A DNA stretch of 64,000 nt from Variovorax beijingensis (GTDB lineage: Bacteria > Pseudomonadota > Gammaproteobacteria > Burkholderiales > Burkholderiaceae_C): contig NZ_VIVL01000005.1 of the NCBI RefSeq assembly GCF_007828835.1, positions 62,001 to 126,000 of the forward strand. Reading direction: 5' to 3'. Below are positions 8,503 to 16,503 of the stretch, piece after piece (position 1 is the stretch's first letter; every line of letters starts with the position of its first letter). The notes under the pieces are model-generated. The model was given only the letters and a program-made list of their open reading frames with translations. It searched no databases and was not told where the DNA came from. Position numbers and translations under genes: made by a program.

Positions 8503-9168
8503 ATGAATTCGCCCATCCCCTACGTACGCGCCCGCTCTGCCGAGCAGAAGGAAGAGCGGCGCCGCCACCTGCTGGTCACCGCCCGGAAAATGCTGCAACA
8601 GAGCCCGGAGGCCCTGGACCTGGGCATCAACGAACTCGCGCGCGAGGCGCAGATGACCAAGTCGAACGTCTACCGCTATTTCGAAAGCAGCGAGGCCGTG
8701 TTGATGGACCTGCTCGTCGAAGAATTTGCAGGATGGCATGCCGAGCTGGGCACGGCGCTGGCGCGCGGCGGCAAGGCCGGCGCGAGCGTCGAGCACATTG
8801 CCCGCGTCTTCGCCTCGACCATTTCTGCCCGGCCCCTGCTTTGCCGGCTGATCAGCATCCTGCCGTCCATCCTCGAGCGCAAGGTGTCGTACGAACGCAT
8901 GGTCGACTTCAAGGGCAGCCTGCTGGCCATCCGGCAACGGACAGCGCAGGACTTCCATGCCCGCGTGCCCGCCGTGCCGGTGCGAGCCTTCGAACAGGTG
9001 GTGAAGCATGCGCTGCCGCTCATCATCGGGCTGTGGCCGCTCAGCAACCCGGCCGGGATGGCCGCACAAGTGATCGAGCTTCCCGACTTGAAGAGCCTGC
9101 GGTACGACTTCGAAAAAGACCTCGAACATGCCCTGCTCACATTGATGCGGGGAATGGCCCAGGCATAG
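8503..9168 (+). CDS. TetR/AcrR family transcriptional regulator
   Basis: The product is 221 residues from the ATG at 8503; an in-frame ATG at 8485 is only 8 nt from the operator and is less likely. The N-terminal HTH has the TetR pattern, INELAREAQMTKSNVYRYF, followed by the linking helix. The C-terminal ligand domain (about 65-221) is helical and resembles the YbiH/TetR_C domain of regulators next to SDR genes. It should repress itself and the divergent SDR gene through the nested palindrome at 8441-8476 and release on binding a small, probably hydrophobic, molecule. The ligand is unknown. Confidence 0.9.
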   Translation: MNSPIPYVRARSAEQKEERRRHLLVTARKMLQQSPEALDLGINELAREAQMTKSNVYRYFESSEAVLMDLLVEEFAGWHAELGTALARGGKAGASVEHIARVFASTISARPLLCRLISILPSILERKVSYERMVDFKGSLLAIRQRTAQDFHARVPAVPVRAFEQVVKHALPLIIGLWPLSNPAGMAAQVIELPDLKSLRYDFEKDLEHALLTLMRGMAQA

Positions 9169-9320
9169 AAGGCGTTCGCGGCCGGGAATGCGCCATGCCA
9201 TGGGCGCAAAACGCCCGGTCGCAGCAGGGTCTTGCGCTGAGCCGCACCTCCAGGTGCTGTAGCGTGGCATGGGCAGCCTGGCCATCCCTTGGCACCGTCC
9301 CAACACCATGAAGCCCCCGA

Positions 9321-9914
9321 ATGCAGCAACAAGCCATCTCCGCCCACGACATCTTCCCGCACATCCGCATCGTCATGGGCATGGTGATCGGCCTTGGCGT
9401 CACGCGGCTCTTGTCGGGCGTGGCGCGCATCGTGCAACACCCGGCGCAGTACCGGCTCTATGCGGTGCACCTTGCCTGGGTGGCTTCGGTCCTGCTGGCG
9501 CTGGTGCATTTCTGGTGGTGGGAGTTCGGCCTCTACCAGATCGAGAGCTGGACCTTCGGCACCTATGCCTTCATCGTGAGCTACGCGATCGTGCTGTTCC
9601 TGCTGTGCGCGCTGCTCTTTCCGGACAGCATGCGCGACTACGCGAGCTATGAAGACTATTTCTATGCCCGGCGCGCCTGGTTCTTCGGCCTGCTGGGCGC
9701 GACCTACCTGCTCGACGTGGTCGACACGCTGATCAAGGGCGAGGCGCACTTCGCCCGGTTTGCGCTGGAATACCTGATCCGCACGCCCGTTCTCGTGACG
9801 CTGTGCATCGTGGCGGCCAGGACAGCCAGCCAGCGCTTTCACACCGTCTTCGTGGCGGCCACGCTGGTCTACCAGCTGTCGTGGATCTTCAGGCTCTTCG
9901 ACACGTTGAACTGA
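9321..9914 (+). CDS. Conserved hypothetical membrane protein
   Basis: The product is 197 residues with about six hydrophobic segments (roughly 15-35, 46-68, 78-100, 118-135, 150-168 and 172-190). There is a Trp-rich stretch (HFWWWEFGLY) after the second segment and a Tyr-rich cytoplasmic-type loop (YASYEDYFYARR). No catalytic or transport motif is recognised. It lies alone between the TetR gene and the phosphatase gene, 152 nt after the former. Proteins of this appearance are annotated only as hypothetical in related genomes, to my knowledge. Confidence 0.8.
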   Translation: MQQQAISAHDIFPHIRIVMGMVIGLGVTRLLSGVARIVQHPAQYRLYAVHLAWVASVLLALVHFWWWEFGLYQIESWTFGTYAFIVSYAIVLFLLCALLFPDSMRDYASYEDYFYARRAWFFGLLGATYLLDVVDTLIKGEAHFARFALEYLIRTPVLVTLCIVAARTASQRFHTVFVAATLVYQLSWIFRLFDTLN

Positions 9915-10057
9915 GGGTACCCCTGCGTTCCCGGCTGACGCGCGCATCGGCGGCAGCCTACGTTGAAAACCAAGGGCTTCACATTCAAATGGCGCCGACG
10001 TCGAACGGGGACCGAGGCGTGCCGTGCGTCTTGCCGTCGGCGGATCAGGAGACAGCC

Positions 10058-11854
10058 ATGCGCACCCACGACGAGAAGAAGAACAACGGCGAGACAAGCC
10101 ATGCCTTCCATGACGAGGACAGCGATCCCCCGCAAGCCCTGACCGGCACCACCCGGCGCTCGCTGCTGCGCAGCGCCGTGCTGTTCGCGATGTTCACGGG
10201 CAGCGGCATTGGCCTGAGCGCCTGTGGTGGCGGCGGTGGCGGAGGAGGTGGTGGCTTCGGCGGCGGCATCGGCGGCGGGGGAGGTGGGGGCGGAAGCCCG
10301 CCCGAGGGTTCGGACTCGGTGTTCAAGCACGGCATCGCGAGCGGCGATCCGTTGTCCGACCGCGTGATCCTCTGGACCCGCGTGACGGCGCCTGCGCCGG
10401 GCACGCTCAATGTCGACTGGGAGGTGGCCAGCGACGAGCGCTTCGGCATCATCGTTGCGCGCGGCACCGCGAGCACCGGCCCCGAGCGCGACTACACGGT
10501 CAAGGTGGACGCCGCGGGGCTTCAGCCGGCCAGCACCTATTTCTATCGCTTCTCCATGGGCAACGACCACTCGCCGATCGGCCGCACGCGCACGTTGCCG
10601 GTGGGCGGCGTATCGCAGGCGAGGCTGGCGGTGGTGTCGTGCTCCAATTTCCCGAGCGGCTACTTCAACGTGTATGCCGACATTGCCAAGCGCACCGACA
10701 TCGACCTGGTGCTGCACCTGGGCGACTACATCTACGAGTACGGCCGCGTGGGCTATGCGTCGCAGCTCGCCATCGCCATCGACCGCGAGTCGAACCCCGA
10801 CCACGAGATCCTGACGCTCGCGGACTACCGCCTGCGCCATGCGCAGTACCGCACCGACGCGGACCTGCGGGCCCTCAATGCGCGGCTGCCGATGATCGCG
10901 GTGTGGGACGACCACGACGTGGCCGACGACGCGTGGTCCGGCGGCGCCGAGAACCATGACGAAGCGACCGAGGGCAGCTTTGCCGCACGGCGCGCGGCCG
11001 CCGTGCAGGCCTACCACGAGTGGCTGCCGACGCGGCTGCCCGACCCCGCCAACCCGCTGCGGATCTACCGCTCCTTCGACTTCGGCACGCTGGCTTCGAT
11101 GCACATGCTCGACACCCGGCTGATCGGCCGCGACAAGCAGGTCACGCTCGAGCAGTACCTGGCCGGGGAAGCGTCGGCGCCGACGCGGCAGCTGATGGGC
11201 CAGCCGCAGGTGGACTGGCTGTCGCAGCGCATGTCTGCATCGCCCTGCACCTGGCAGGTGCTCGGCCAGCAGGTGCTCATGATGCGCATGGCCATTCCCC
11301 TGAGCATCGCGACCGACTTCAGCCTCGAGACATTGACCGCCTACCTGGCGGCGCTGGCGCTTCCGGACTCCGCGCGCAGCGACAGCCAGCGGGCCCTGGT
11401 CACGCAGCAGAAGGTGCCCTACAACCTGGACGCGTGGGACGGCTATCCGGCCGCGCGCGACGCGGTGCTGGCCATGGCGCGCAACCAGGGCAAGAACCTG
11501 ATCTCGCTGGCCGGCGACACGCACAATTCATGGGCCGGGAACCTCACCGACAATACCGGGCAGCGGGTCGGCGTGGAGTTCGGCACCTCGTCGGTGTCGT
11601 CGCCGGGCTTCGAGCGGGCGCTGCCGCTGATCGCCAACGACCTGCTGGCCGACGGCTTCCGGCGCATGGTCGACGACCTGCGCTATGCCGAGACCAGCAA
11701 GCGCGGCTATGTGGTGCTGACCCTGACGCCGGCCGAGGCGCGCTGCGACTACATCGAGGTCAGCACGGTGTTCAGCCGCGACTATTCGGTACGGCTCGCC
11801 GCCACGCTGCGCGCGCTGCCGGGCGCGGGCAACCTGCAGGTGCTCGCTGCCTGA
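10058..11854 (+). CDS. phoD: PhoD-type alkaline phosphatase, Tat lipoprotein
   Basis: A 598-residue exported metallophosphatase. The N-terminus holds a twin-arginine motif (TTRRSLLR), a hydrophobic segment and a lipobox LSAC, with Cys56 as the probable lipidation site. A nearly pure glycine linker (about residues 57-83) follows. The PhoD N-terminal beta-domain starts at FKHGIASGDP, and the phosphatase core shows GDYIYEYG, WDDHDVADD and LAGDTHNSWAGN, the metal-binding elements of the PhoD family. It should release phosphate from phosphodiesters or phosphomonoesters outside the inner membrane. The ATG at 10058 has an AGGAGAC SD. No Pho box was identified. Lipidation after Tat export is inferred. 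Confidence 0.92.
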   Translation: MRTHDEKKNNGETSHAFHDEDSDPPQALTGTTRRSLLRSAVLFAMFTGSGIGLSACGGGGGGGGGGFGGGIGGGGGGGGSPPEGSDSVFKHGIASGDPLSDRVILWTRVTAPAPGTLNVDWEVASDERFGIIVARGTASTGPERDYTVKVDAAGLQPASTYFYRFSMGNDHSPIGRTRTLPVGGVSQARLAVVSCSNFPSGYFNVYADIAKRTDIDLVLHLGDYIYEYGRVGYASQLAIAIDRESNPDHEILTLADYRLRHAQYRTDADLRALNARLPMIAVWDDHDVADDAWSGGAENHDEATEGSFAARRAAAVQAYHEWLPTRLPDPANPLRIYRSFDFGTLASMHMLDTRLIGRDKQVTLEQYLAGEASAPTRQLMGQPQVDWLSQRMSASPCTWQVLGQQVLMMRMAIPLSIATDFSLETLTAYLAALALPDSARSDSQRALVTQQKVPYNLDAWDGYPAARDAVLAMARNQGKNLISLAGDTHNSWAGNLTDNTGQRVGVEFGTSSVSSPGFERALPLIANDLLADGFRRMVDDLRYAETSKRGYVVLTLTPAEARCDYIEVSTVFSRDYSVRLAATLRALPGAGNLQVLAA

Positions 11855-11866
11855 ACATGGGTGGTT

Positions 11867-11880
11867 GGTGGCGCGCCACC
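11867..11880. repeat. 14-nt perfect palindrome between convergent genes
   Basis: GGTGGCGCGCCACC sits in the 27-nt gap between the convergent phosphatase and NmrA-like genes. It can fold to a short GC hairpin but lacks a T-run, so it is at best a weak terminator. Confidence 0.5.
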
Positions 11881-11881
11881 G

Positions 11882-12742
11882 TCAGGATCGCGCCACCAGG
11901 CCGCGGATGTAGGCATCGAGCGTCGTCGAGCCGCGCAGGGCATCGCCTGGCATCTCGAAGCCGCTGTCGACGCTCACCGCGGCCATTCGCGCATACGAGT
12001 CTGCGGCCGCTTCTGAAAAGCCGAGGGCGCGGTACGCCGCCTTCCACTGGTTGCGCGGCGTGACGTCGAGCTCCACCGGCCGGCCGAGCGCTTGCGAGAA
12101 CGCCTTCGCCACGTCCGCCGAGGTATAGCGCCGCGGGCCCTCCACGTAGCGGATGCCGACGTCGTCGAGCGGGGACACCAGCCTGCGGGCCGCGATCTCG
12201 CCGAGGTCGTGCGGCGCGGCCATGGGAATGGCAAGGCCGGGGTCGTACATCGTGGGCAGCCTGCCCGTGCTGCGCACGGCGTCGAGCAGTCCGTCCCAGT
12301 TGCTCATGTAGTAGGCCGCACGGTTGATGGCTGCCGGAATGGATTGGCGGCGCAGGCCCTCTTCGAGTTCCCACAGCACGCTCAGGTCGCCGATGCGCTC
12401 GCCGGGCTGCGCGCCGCCGGTCGATTCCGCCACCACCTTCTGCAGCCCCGAGCCCTCCAGCGCAGACAGGATGTTGGCGACCGTGTGCCGCTCGATGGTG
12501 TCGGTGTCCGCCGACGTGTCCGCGGATGGATTGAGCAGGAAGGCGCGGCGACCGCGCTGCAACGCCGCGCGCAGCGACGCCACGTCTTCGACGTTGGCCT
12601 CGGCGATCTCGGCGCCCCTTGCGCGCCATGCGCCGGCGCGCTTCGCGTCGCGCGTGACGATCGTCACTGGTTCGCCGCGGTCGAGCAGTGCCTGCGCGAC
12701 CGCCGAGCCTACGTGTCCTGTGCCACCCATGATGACGTACAT
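11882..12742 (-). CDS. NmrA-like NAD(P)-binding oxidoreductase
   Basis: The product is 286 residues from the ATG at 12742, which has an AGGAGAG SD; upstream in-frame codons lack family similarity. The Rossmann motif GGTGHVG begins at residue 6, and TRDAKRAGA after the second strand suggests NADPH recognition. The sequence then follows the NmrA/HSCARG atypical-SDR pattern: no YxxxK pair, and NRAAYYMSNWDG and YVEGPRRYTSADVA in the later part. Such proteins act as quinone or nitro reductases or as redox sensors. The gene stands alone, convergent to phoD, and the role is not resolved. Confidence 0.88.
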   Translation of the reverse strand: MYVIMGGTGHVGSAVAQALLDRGEPVTIVTRDAKRAGAWRARGAEIAEANVEDVASLRAALQRGRRAFLLNPSADTSADTDTIERHTVANILSALEGSGLQKVVAESTGGAQPGERIGDLSVLWELEEGLRRQSIPAAINRAAYYMSNWDGLLDAVRSTGRLPTMYDPGLAIPMAAPHDLGEIAARRLVSPLDDVGIRYVEGPRRYTSADVAKAFSQALGRPVELDVTPRNQWKAAYRALGFSEAAADSYARMAAVSVDSGFEMPGDALRGSTTLDAYIRGLVARS

Positions 12743-12806
12743 CCGTGTCTCTCCTTTTCGTCGTGCCTGGAGGAAAGTCTGTTGAGGTGCGATCGGGCGC
12801 AATGGC

Positions 12807-13622
12807 TCACCGCGCGGGCGCAGGGCCTGCGCAGACCATGTCCACGATCAGTGCCTTGGTGTAGCGCACGAACGCCGCAACCTGGGTAGGACGATCGGCC
12901 AAGTTGTCCGGCGCACGGCCCAGGTAAGCCGCATGCGCACTCGCCAGCACGGGCCGATGCTCGTCCGGCAGGCGCTCCAGCGCCCATGCGGCTGCGGCAT
13001 CCTTGGGCGCGATCTCGCCGGTGCTCGCGCTGAACCAGATGCGCGCGAGCGCCAGCACCACATTGCGCTCGTCGCCCTGCCAGTCCGGCGCGTCGTTCCA
13101 CTGCGCCACGGTGTCCAGCAGCGAGCGCGTGAAATCGGCGCGCGGCACCGGGTCGAACAGTTCGTCCGCGGGAGGGCCGAGCAGGCAGATGCTGTGCTGC
13201 CTGAGCTTGCCGAGCAGGATCGCAAGGTCATGGTCGGGCATGGCGGGCTCCACGATGCCGGTCTGCAGTTCCTCGCGCAGCCATTCGCCGAACTGCAGTT
13301 CGCGCAGCGGCGGATAGCGCCAGGGCACGACCTCGCCTCGGACGACGAGCGTCACTTCGAGCGGGCGCCATGGTGCGCCGGCGCCGGGGCTGCCCGAGAC
13401 CGACAGCAGGTCCATCATCAGTGCTTGCCGGACCGATGCGGCCAGCGGGGCGCCCACGGTCACCATCAGGTCGATGTCGCTGTGCGGCTTGAGCCCTCCA
13501 TCGACGGCGGAGCCGAACAGGTGGATGGCCTGGAGCGTGCCGGCCAGGTGGCGCTCGAGCACGGTGCGCGCCTGCGACAGCTGCGGGATGATTTCAGGGG
13601 GCAGTGACAGTGAAGCGGTCAT
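12807..13622 (-). CDS. ANT(3'')-like aminoglycoside adenylyltransferase (AadA family)
   Basis: The 271-residue product has a nucleotidyltransferase core motif, LFGSAVDGGLKPHSDIDL, at residues 35-52, with metal-binding Asp49 and Asp51 and the candidate catalytic base Glu89 (PLEVT). The C-terminal helical domain retains AadA-specific stretches: PWRYPPLRELQFGEW with Trp114, DHDLAILLGKLRQHSI, PPADELFDPVP and GDERNVVLALARIW. Characterised members transfer AMP from ATP to streptomycin and spectinomycin. The neighbours are chromosomal housekeeping-type genes and there is no attC site or integrase, so this looks like a resident homologue rather than a cassette. Whether it confers resistance is not known. 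Confidence 0.9.
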   Translation of the reverse strand: MTASLSLPPEIIPQLSQARTVLERHLAGTLQAIHLFGSAVDGGLKPHSDIDLMVTVGAPLAASVRQALMMDLLSVSGSPGAGAPWRPLEVTLVVRGEVVPWRYPPLRELQFGEWLREELQTGIVEPAMPDHDLAILLGKLRQHSICLLGPPADELFDPVPRADFTRSLLDTVAQWNDAPDWQGDERNVVLALARIWFSASTGEIAPKDAAAAWALERLPDEHRPVLASAHAAYLGRAPDNLADRPTQVAAFVRYTKALIVDMVCAGPAPAR

Positions 13623-13673
13623 CGCGGCCGATGTTAAGGGCCGCGGAAACGGGCAGGCAATGAACGCGGCGGA

Positions 13674-14660
13674 TCAATCCACGCGGATGTTGCGCGCCTT
13701 CACCACGCGGCTGTAGATCTCCGCATCGCGGCGCACCATCGCGCTCATCTCGGCGCGCGTGACGCCCAGCGGCTCGCTGTTGAGGTCCTTGATGCGCTTG
13801 GCGAGGTCCGGGTCCTTGCTGGCTTCGACGAACACCGCATTGAACCGGTTGAGCAGCGCGGCCGGCGTGTTCGCAGGCGCCCAGATGCCGTGCCACGACA
13901 TCATTGAGAAGCCCGGCATCACCTCCGAGAGCGTGGGCACGTCCGGCAAAGCGGGGTGGCGCGTGGGGCCCGAGTAGGCCAGCGCCTGCACGCGGCCGCT
14001 GCTGATCAGCGGATAGCCCGTGGCGATCGGTTCCATCAGCGTGTCGACCTGTCCGCCGACGAGATCGGCGATGGGGCTCGCGCGGTACGGCACATGCAGC
14101 ATCGTGATGCCCACCTCGTCCTTCAGGGACTCGACGATCAGCTGCGACGGGCTGCCGGCGCCATACGAGGCGTGCGAGTAGATGCCGGGCTTTTCCTTGG
14201 CCGCGGCCACAAGCTCCTTGATGGTCCTGGCCGGGAACTTGGTGTTCGCGATCAGCACGAGGCCCTGGCGCATCGTGGTGGCGACGGGGACCAGGTCCTT
14301 CTCCGGATCGAACGGCAGCTTGCTGTAGATGTACGGGTTGATCGTGAACGCCGTCGACAGGTTGTAGAGGAAGGTGTAGCCGTCCGCCGGCGCCTTGGCG
14401 ACGGTGTCCGACGCCAGGTTGCCGGCCGTGCCGGGCTTGTTGTCGATGAGCACCGGCACGCCGAGCTTGCGGCTCGCATAGTCGCCGTACATGCGCGCGA
14501 AGATGTCGGGCGGCGTGCCGGGCGCGAAGCCCACCACGATACGGATCGGCTTGCTCGGCCATTCCGCATTCTGGGCAGCTGCATGGCCCGTGGCCAGGAT
14601 GCCGGCGAGACCCAGCACCAGGCCGAGCATCTTCTTGACGAGGGTTGTTGTCGAACGCAT
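13674..14660 (-). CDS. Bug/TctC-family tripartite tricarboxylate receptor
   Basis: A 328-residue periplasmic binding protein. The signal peptide covers residues 1-29 (ending GHAAAQN). The mature part opens with WPSKPIRIVVGFAPGTPPD, the ligand-contacting loop of the Bug family, followed by IDNKPGTAGN, ADGYTFLY and ALPDVPTL signatures. Bug receptors bind carboxylated or amidated small molecules. No TctA/TctB membrane genes are nearby, which is usual for this expanded family. It is the last gene of the dioxygenase operon, 53 nt after a second Bug gene, and probably captures the pathway substrate or a close analogue. Confidence 0.95.
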   Translation of the reverse strand: MRSTTTLVKKMLGLVLGLAGILATGHAAAQNAEWPSKPIRIVVGFAPGTPPDIFARMYGDYASRKLGVPVLIDNKPGTAGNLASDTVAKAPADGYTFLYNLSTAFTINPYIYSKLPFDPEKDLVPVATTMRQGLVLIANTKFPARTIKELVAAAKEKPGIYSHASYGAGSPSQLIVESLKDEVGITMLHVPYRASPIADLVGGQVDTLMEPIATGYPLISSGRVQALAYSGPTRHPALPDVPTLSEVMPGFSMMSWHGIWAPANTPAALLNRFNAVFVEASKDPDLAKRIKDLNSEPLGVTRAEMSAMVRRDAEIYSRVVKARNIRVD

Positions 14661-14713
14661 GGCTTGTCTCCTTGGGCCGATGGGGGCCCGTTTGTTGGGT
14701 TGTTCTGTCTTCT

Positions 14714-15688
14714 TCAATCCACCTGCGCGCCGGAGCGGCGCACGGCCTCGCCCCACTTCGCGATCTCGGCCGCGCCGAAGGCGGCCATTTCCGATGTGTT
14801 CATCGCCAGGGGCTCGATGCCCTGGGCCGCGAGCTTGTCGCGCACCGCAGGCTGGGCGAGCACCGCCTGCGTGGCTTCGCGCAGGCGGTCGCGCTGCGCG
14901 GCGGGCATGTCGGCCGGCGCATACAACATGAACCACGCGACCAGGTCGAAGTCCGGAATGCCCTGCTCGGCGAGCGTGGGCACGTCGGGCGCGGCCATGC
15001 TTCGCCGGGCGCTCGATGCGCCCAATGCGCGCAGCTTGCCGGCGCGGATCTGCGGCAGCACGGCGGCCGGGTGATAGAACATGAATTGCACGTTCCCCGC
15101 CATCACCTCGGTGAGCGCCTGGGCGCCGTCGCGGTAGGGCACATGGACGAAGTCCTTGCCGAGCCGCAGGTTGAGCAACTCGCCCGCAAGATGCCCCGAG
15201 GTGCCATTGCCGGCCGAAGCAAAGCTCACCGACTTGCCGCTGGCCTGGCGCAGGTCCGCCACCGTCTTCCACGGCGCCGCGGCGGGCACGACCAGCAGCG
15301 TGGGCGTGGCGCCGACGAAGCCCAGCGGCACGAAGTCGCGCTGCGGCTGGTAGGACAGGCGCTTGTAGAGCGTCGCATTGATGGCATGCGTGCCCACGGT
15401 GCCCAGCAGCACGGTGTGTGCGTCCGCCCCCGAGCGGGCCGCGAGTTCGCTGCCGATGGCACCGCCCGCGCCGGGCCGGTTGTCGACGATCACCGCCTGC
15501 GACAGCTGGCGCCCCAGCGCTTCGGCCAGCACGCGTCCCACGATGTCGGTCGTGGTGCCGGCAGCGAAGGGCACGACCAGCTTGAGGGGGCGCGCATCGC
15601 CTGCCTGCGCCCATGCGCTGCCGCTGCCCTGCGCAAGCAGCGCCGCGGCCACAGCCGCCGCGGCCAGGATGGCGCGGCGCTTCGTCAC
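14714..15688 (-). CDS. Bug/TctC-family receptor (second copy in operon)
   Basis: A 324-residue exported solute receptor. It starts at a GTG (15688) that overlaps the stop of the upstream citrate-synthase-like gene by 4 nt. The signal peptide, residues 1-28, ends in SAWAQ. Family motifs are RPLKLVVPFAAGTTTD, VDNRPGAGGAIG and AAPDVPTLAEQG. It is clearly diverged from the adjacent Bug protein, so the two probably recognise different ligands or were acquired separately; tandem Bug receptors in one operon are less common than single ones. Confidence 0.94.
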   Translation of the reverse strand: MTKRRAILAAAAVAAALLAQGSGSAWAQAGDARPLKLVVPFAAGTTTDIVGRVLAEALGRQLSQAVIVDNRPGAGGAIGSELAARSGADAHTVLLGTVGTHAINATLYKRLSYQPQRDFVPLGFVGATPTLLVVPAAAPWKTVADLRQASGKSVSFASAGNGTSGHLAGELLNLRLGKDFVHVPYRDGAQALTEVMAGNVQFMFYHPAAVLPQIRAGKLRALGASSARRSMAAPDVPTLAEQGIPDFDLVAWFMLYAPADMPAAQRDRLREATQAVLAQPAVRDKLAAQGIEPLAMNTSEMAAFGAAEIAKWGEAVRRSGAQVD

Positions 15689-16491
15689 CGCGCCTCCCCG
15701 AAGGCCGCGGGCACCGTGCCTTCGTACTGCAGTTCGCGCGTGGCCTGGTAAGAGAGCGCAAAGCCGCTCGGCATCTCGGCCTCTTCCGCAAGGTGGGCGA
15801 TCAGTCCCGCGGTGCGCGCAAGGATCGGCACGCCCCGCAGCGACGCCACCGGAAAGCCCACACCCAGCAGCACCGCCGGAATTGCCGCGGAGACGTTCAT
15901 GCGCAAGTCCTTGCCGACGATGCCCGGGATCGCTTCTTCCAGCGCCTGCGCGATGCGCACGTAGCGCAGGTCGGCACCGGCCTGTGTCGCCACGTCGATC
16001 AGCCGGTCGACGCGCGGATCGCGTTCCTTGTGCAGCGGATGGCCGTAGCCAGGGATCGCCGCGTGCGCGGCCTTGAGTTCGGCGATGGCCGCGGCGGCGG
16101 CCTGCTGCAGCGTGGCGCCTGCATCCATGCGCGCCGCCACATCCATGAACAGGCGCCCGGCCGTTTCCGATGCGCCGAGGATGACGGAGCCGCAGCCGAG
16201 GATGCCGGCCGCCACCGCGCCCTGCAGCGCATCGGGCGCGGCCGCGAAGGTCATGCGGCTGGCCTGCACGCTCGGCACGAGGCCGTGCTCGGCGATCGCC
16301 ACCAGCGTGGCGTCGAGCACGGCGCTGCACGCGGCATCGGGGCGGCGCCCGGTGAGCAGCAGGAAGAAATAGTCGCTGAACGACAGGTGCCCGATCAACT
16401 CCTGGCACAGGTCCTGGCCGCGCACGACGATGGTGTGTTCGTCCGAGGTGCAGATGGCGGTGCGCGGGACGGTGGACTTTCCGATTTTCAT
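15685..16491 (-). CDS. Citryl-CoA lyase / short citrate-synthase homologue
   Basis: At 268 residues this is far shorter than hexameric or dimeric citrate synthases (about 370-430). It matches the compact citrate-synthase-like domain seen in citryl-CoA lyases. The catalytic histidine motif is PGYGHPLHKERDPR (about residues 147-160), and the C-terminal arginine-bearing SYQATRELQYEG follows. Known relatives catalyse Claisen or retro-Claisen reactions: citryl-CoA to acetyl-CoA plus oxaloacetate, or the condensation. Its place between an intradiol dioxygenase with a CoA-transferase upstream and two Bug receptors downstream suggests cleavage of a CoA-activated tertiary hydroxy acid made from an aromatic ring. 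That role is an inference. Confidence 0.85.
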   Translation of the reverse strand: MKIGKSTVPRTAICTSDEHTIVVRGQDLCQELIGHLSFSDYFFLLLTGRRPDAACSAVLDATLVAIAEHGLVPSVQASRMTFAAAPDALQGAVAAGILGCGSVILGASETAGRLFMDVAARMDAGATLQQAAAAAIAELKAAHAAIPGYGHPLHKERDPRVDRLIDVATQAGADLRYVRIAQALEEAIPGIVGKDLRMNVSAAIPAVLLGVGFPVASLRGVPILARTAGLIAHLAEEAEMPSGFALSYQATRELQYEGTVPAAFGEAR

Positions 16492-16503
16492 GGGCGTGGT
16501 CTT

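Noticed and set aside
12807..13622. The AadA homologue as part of an integron cassette
   Set aside because: I see no attC-like palindrome, intI gene or neighbouring cassette, and codon use is like its neighbours.
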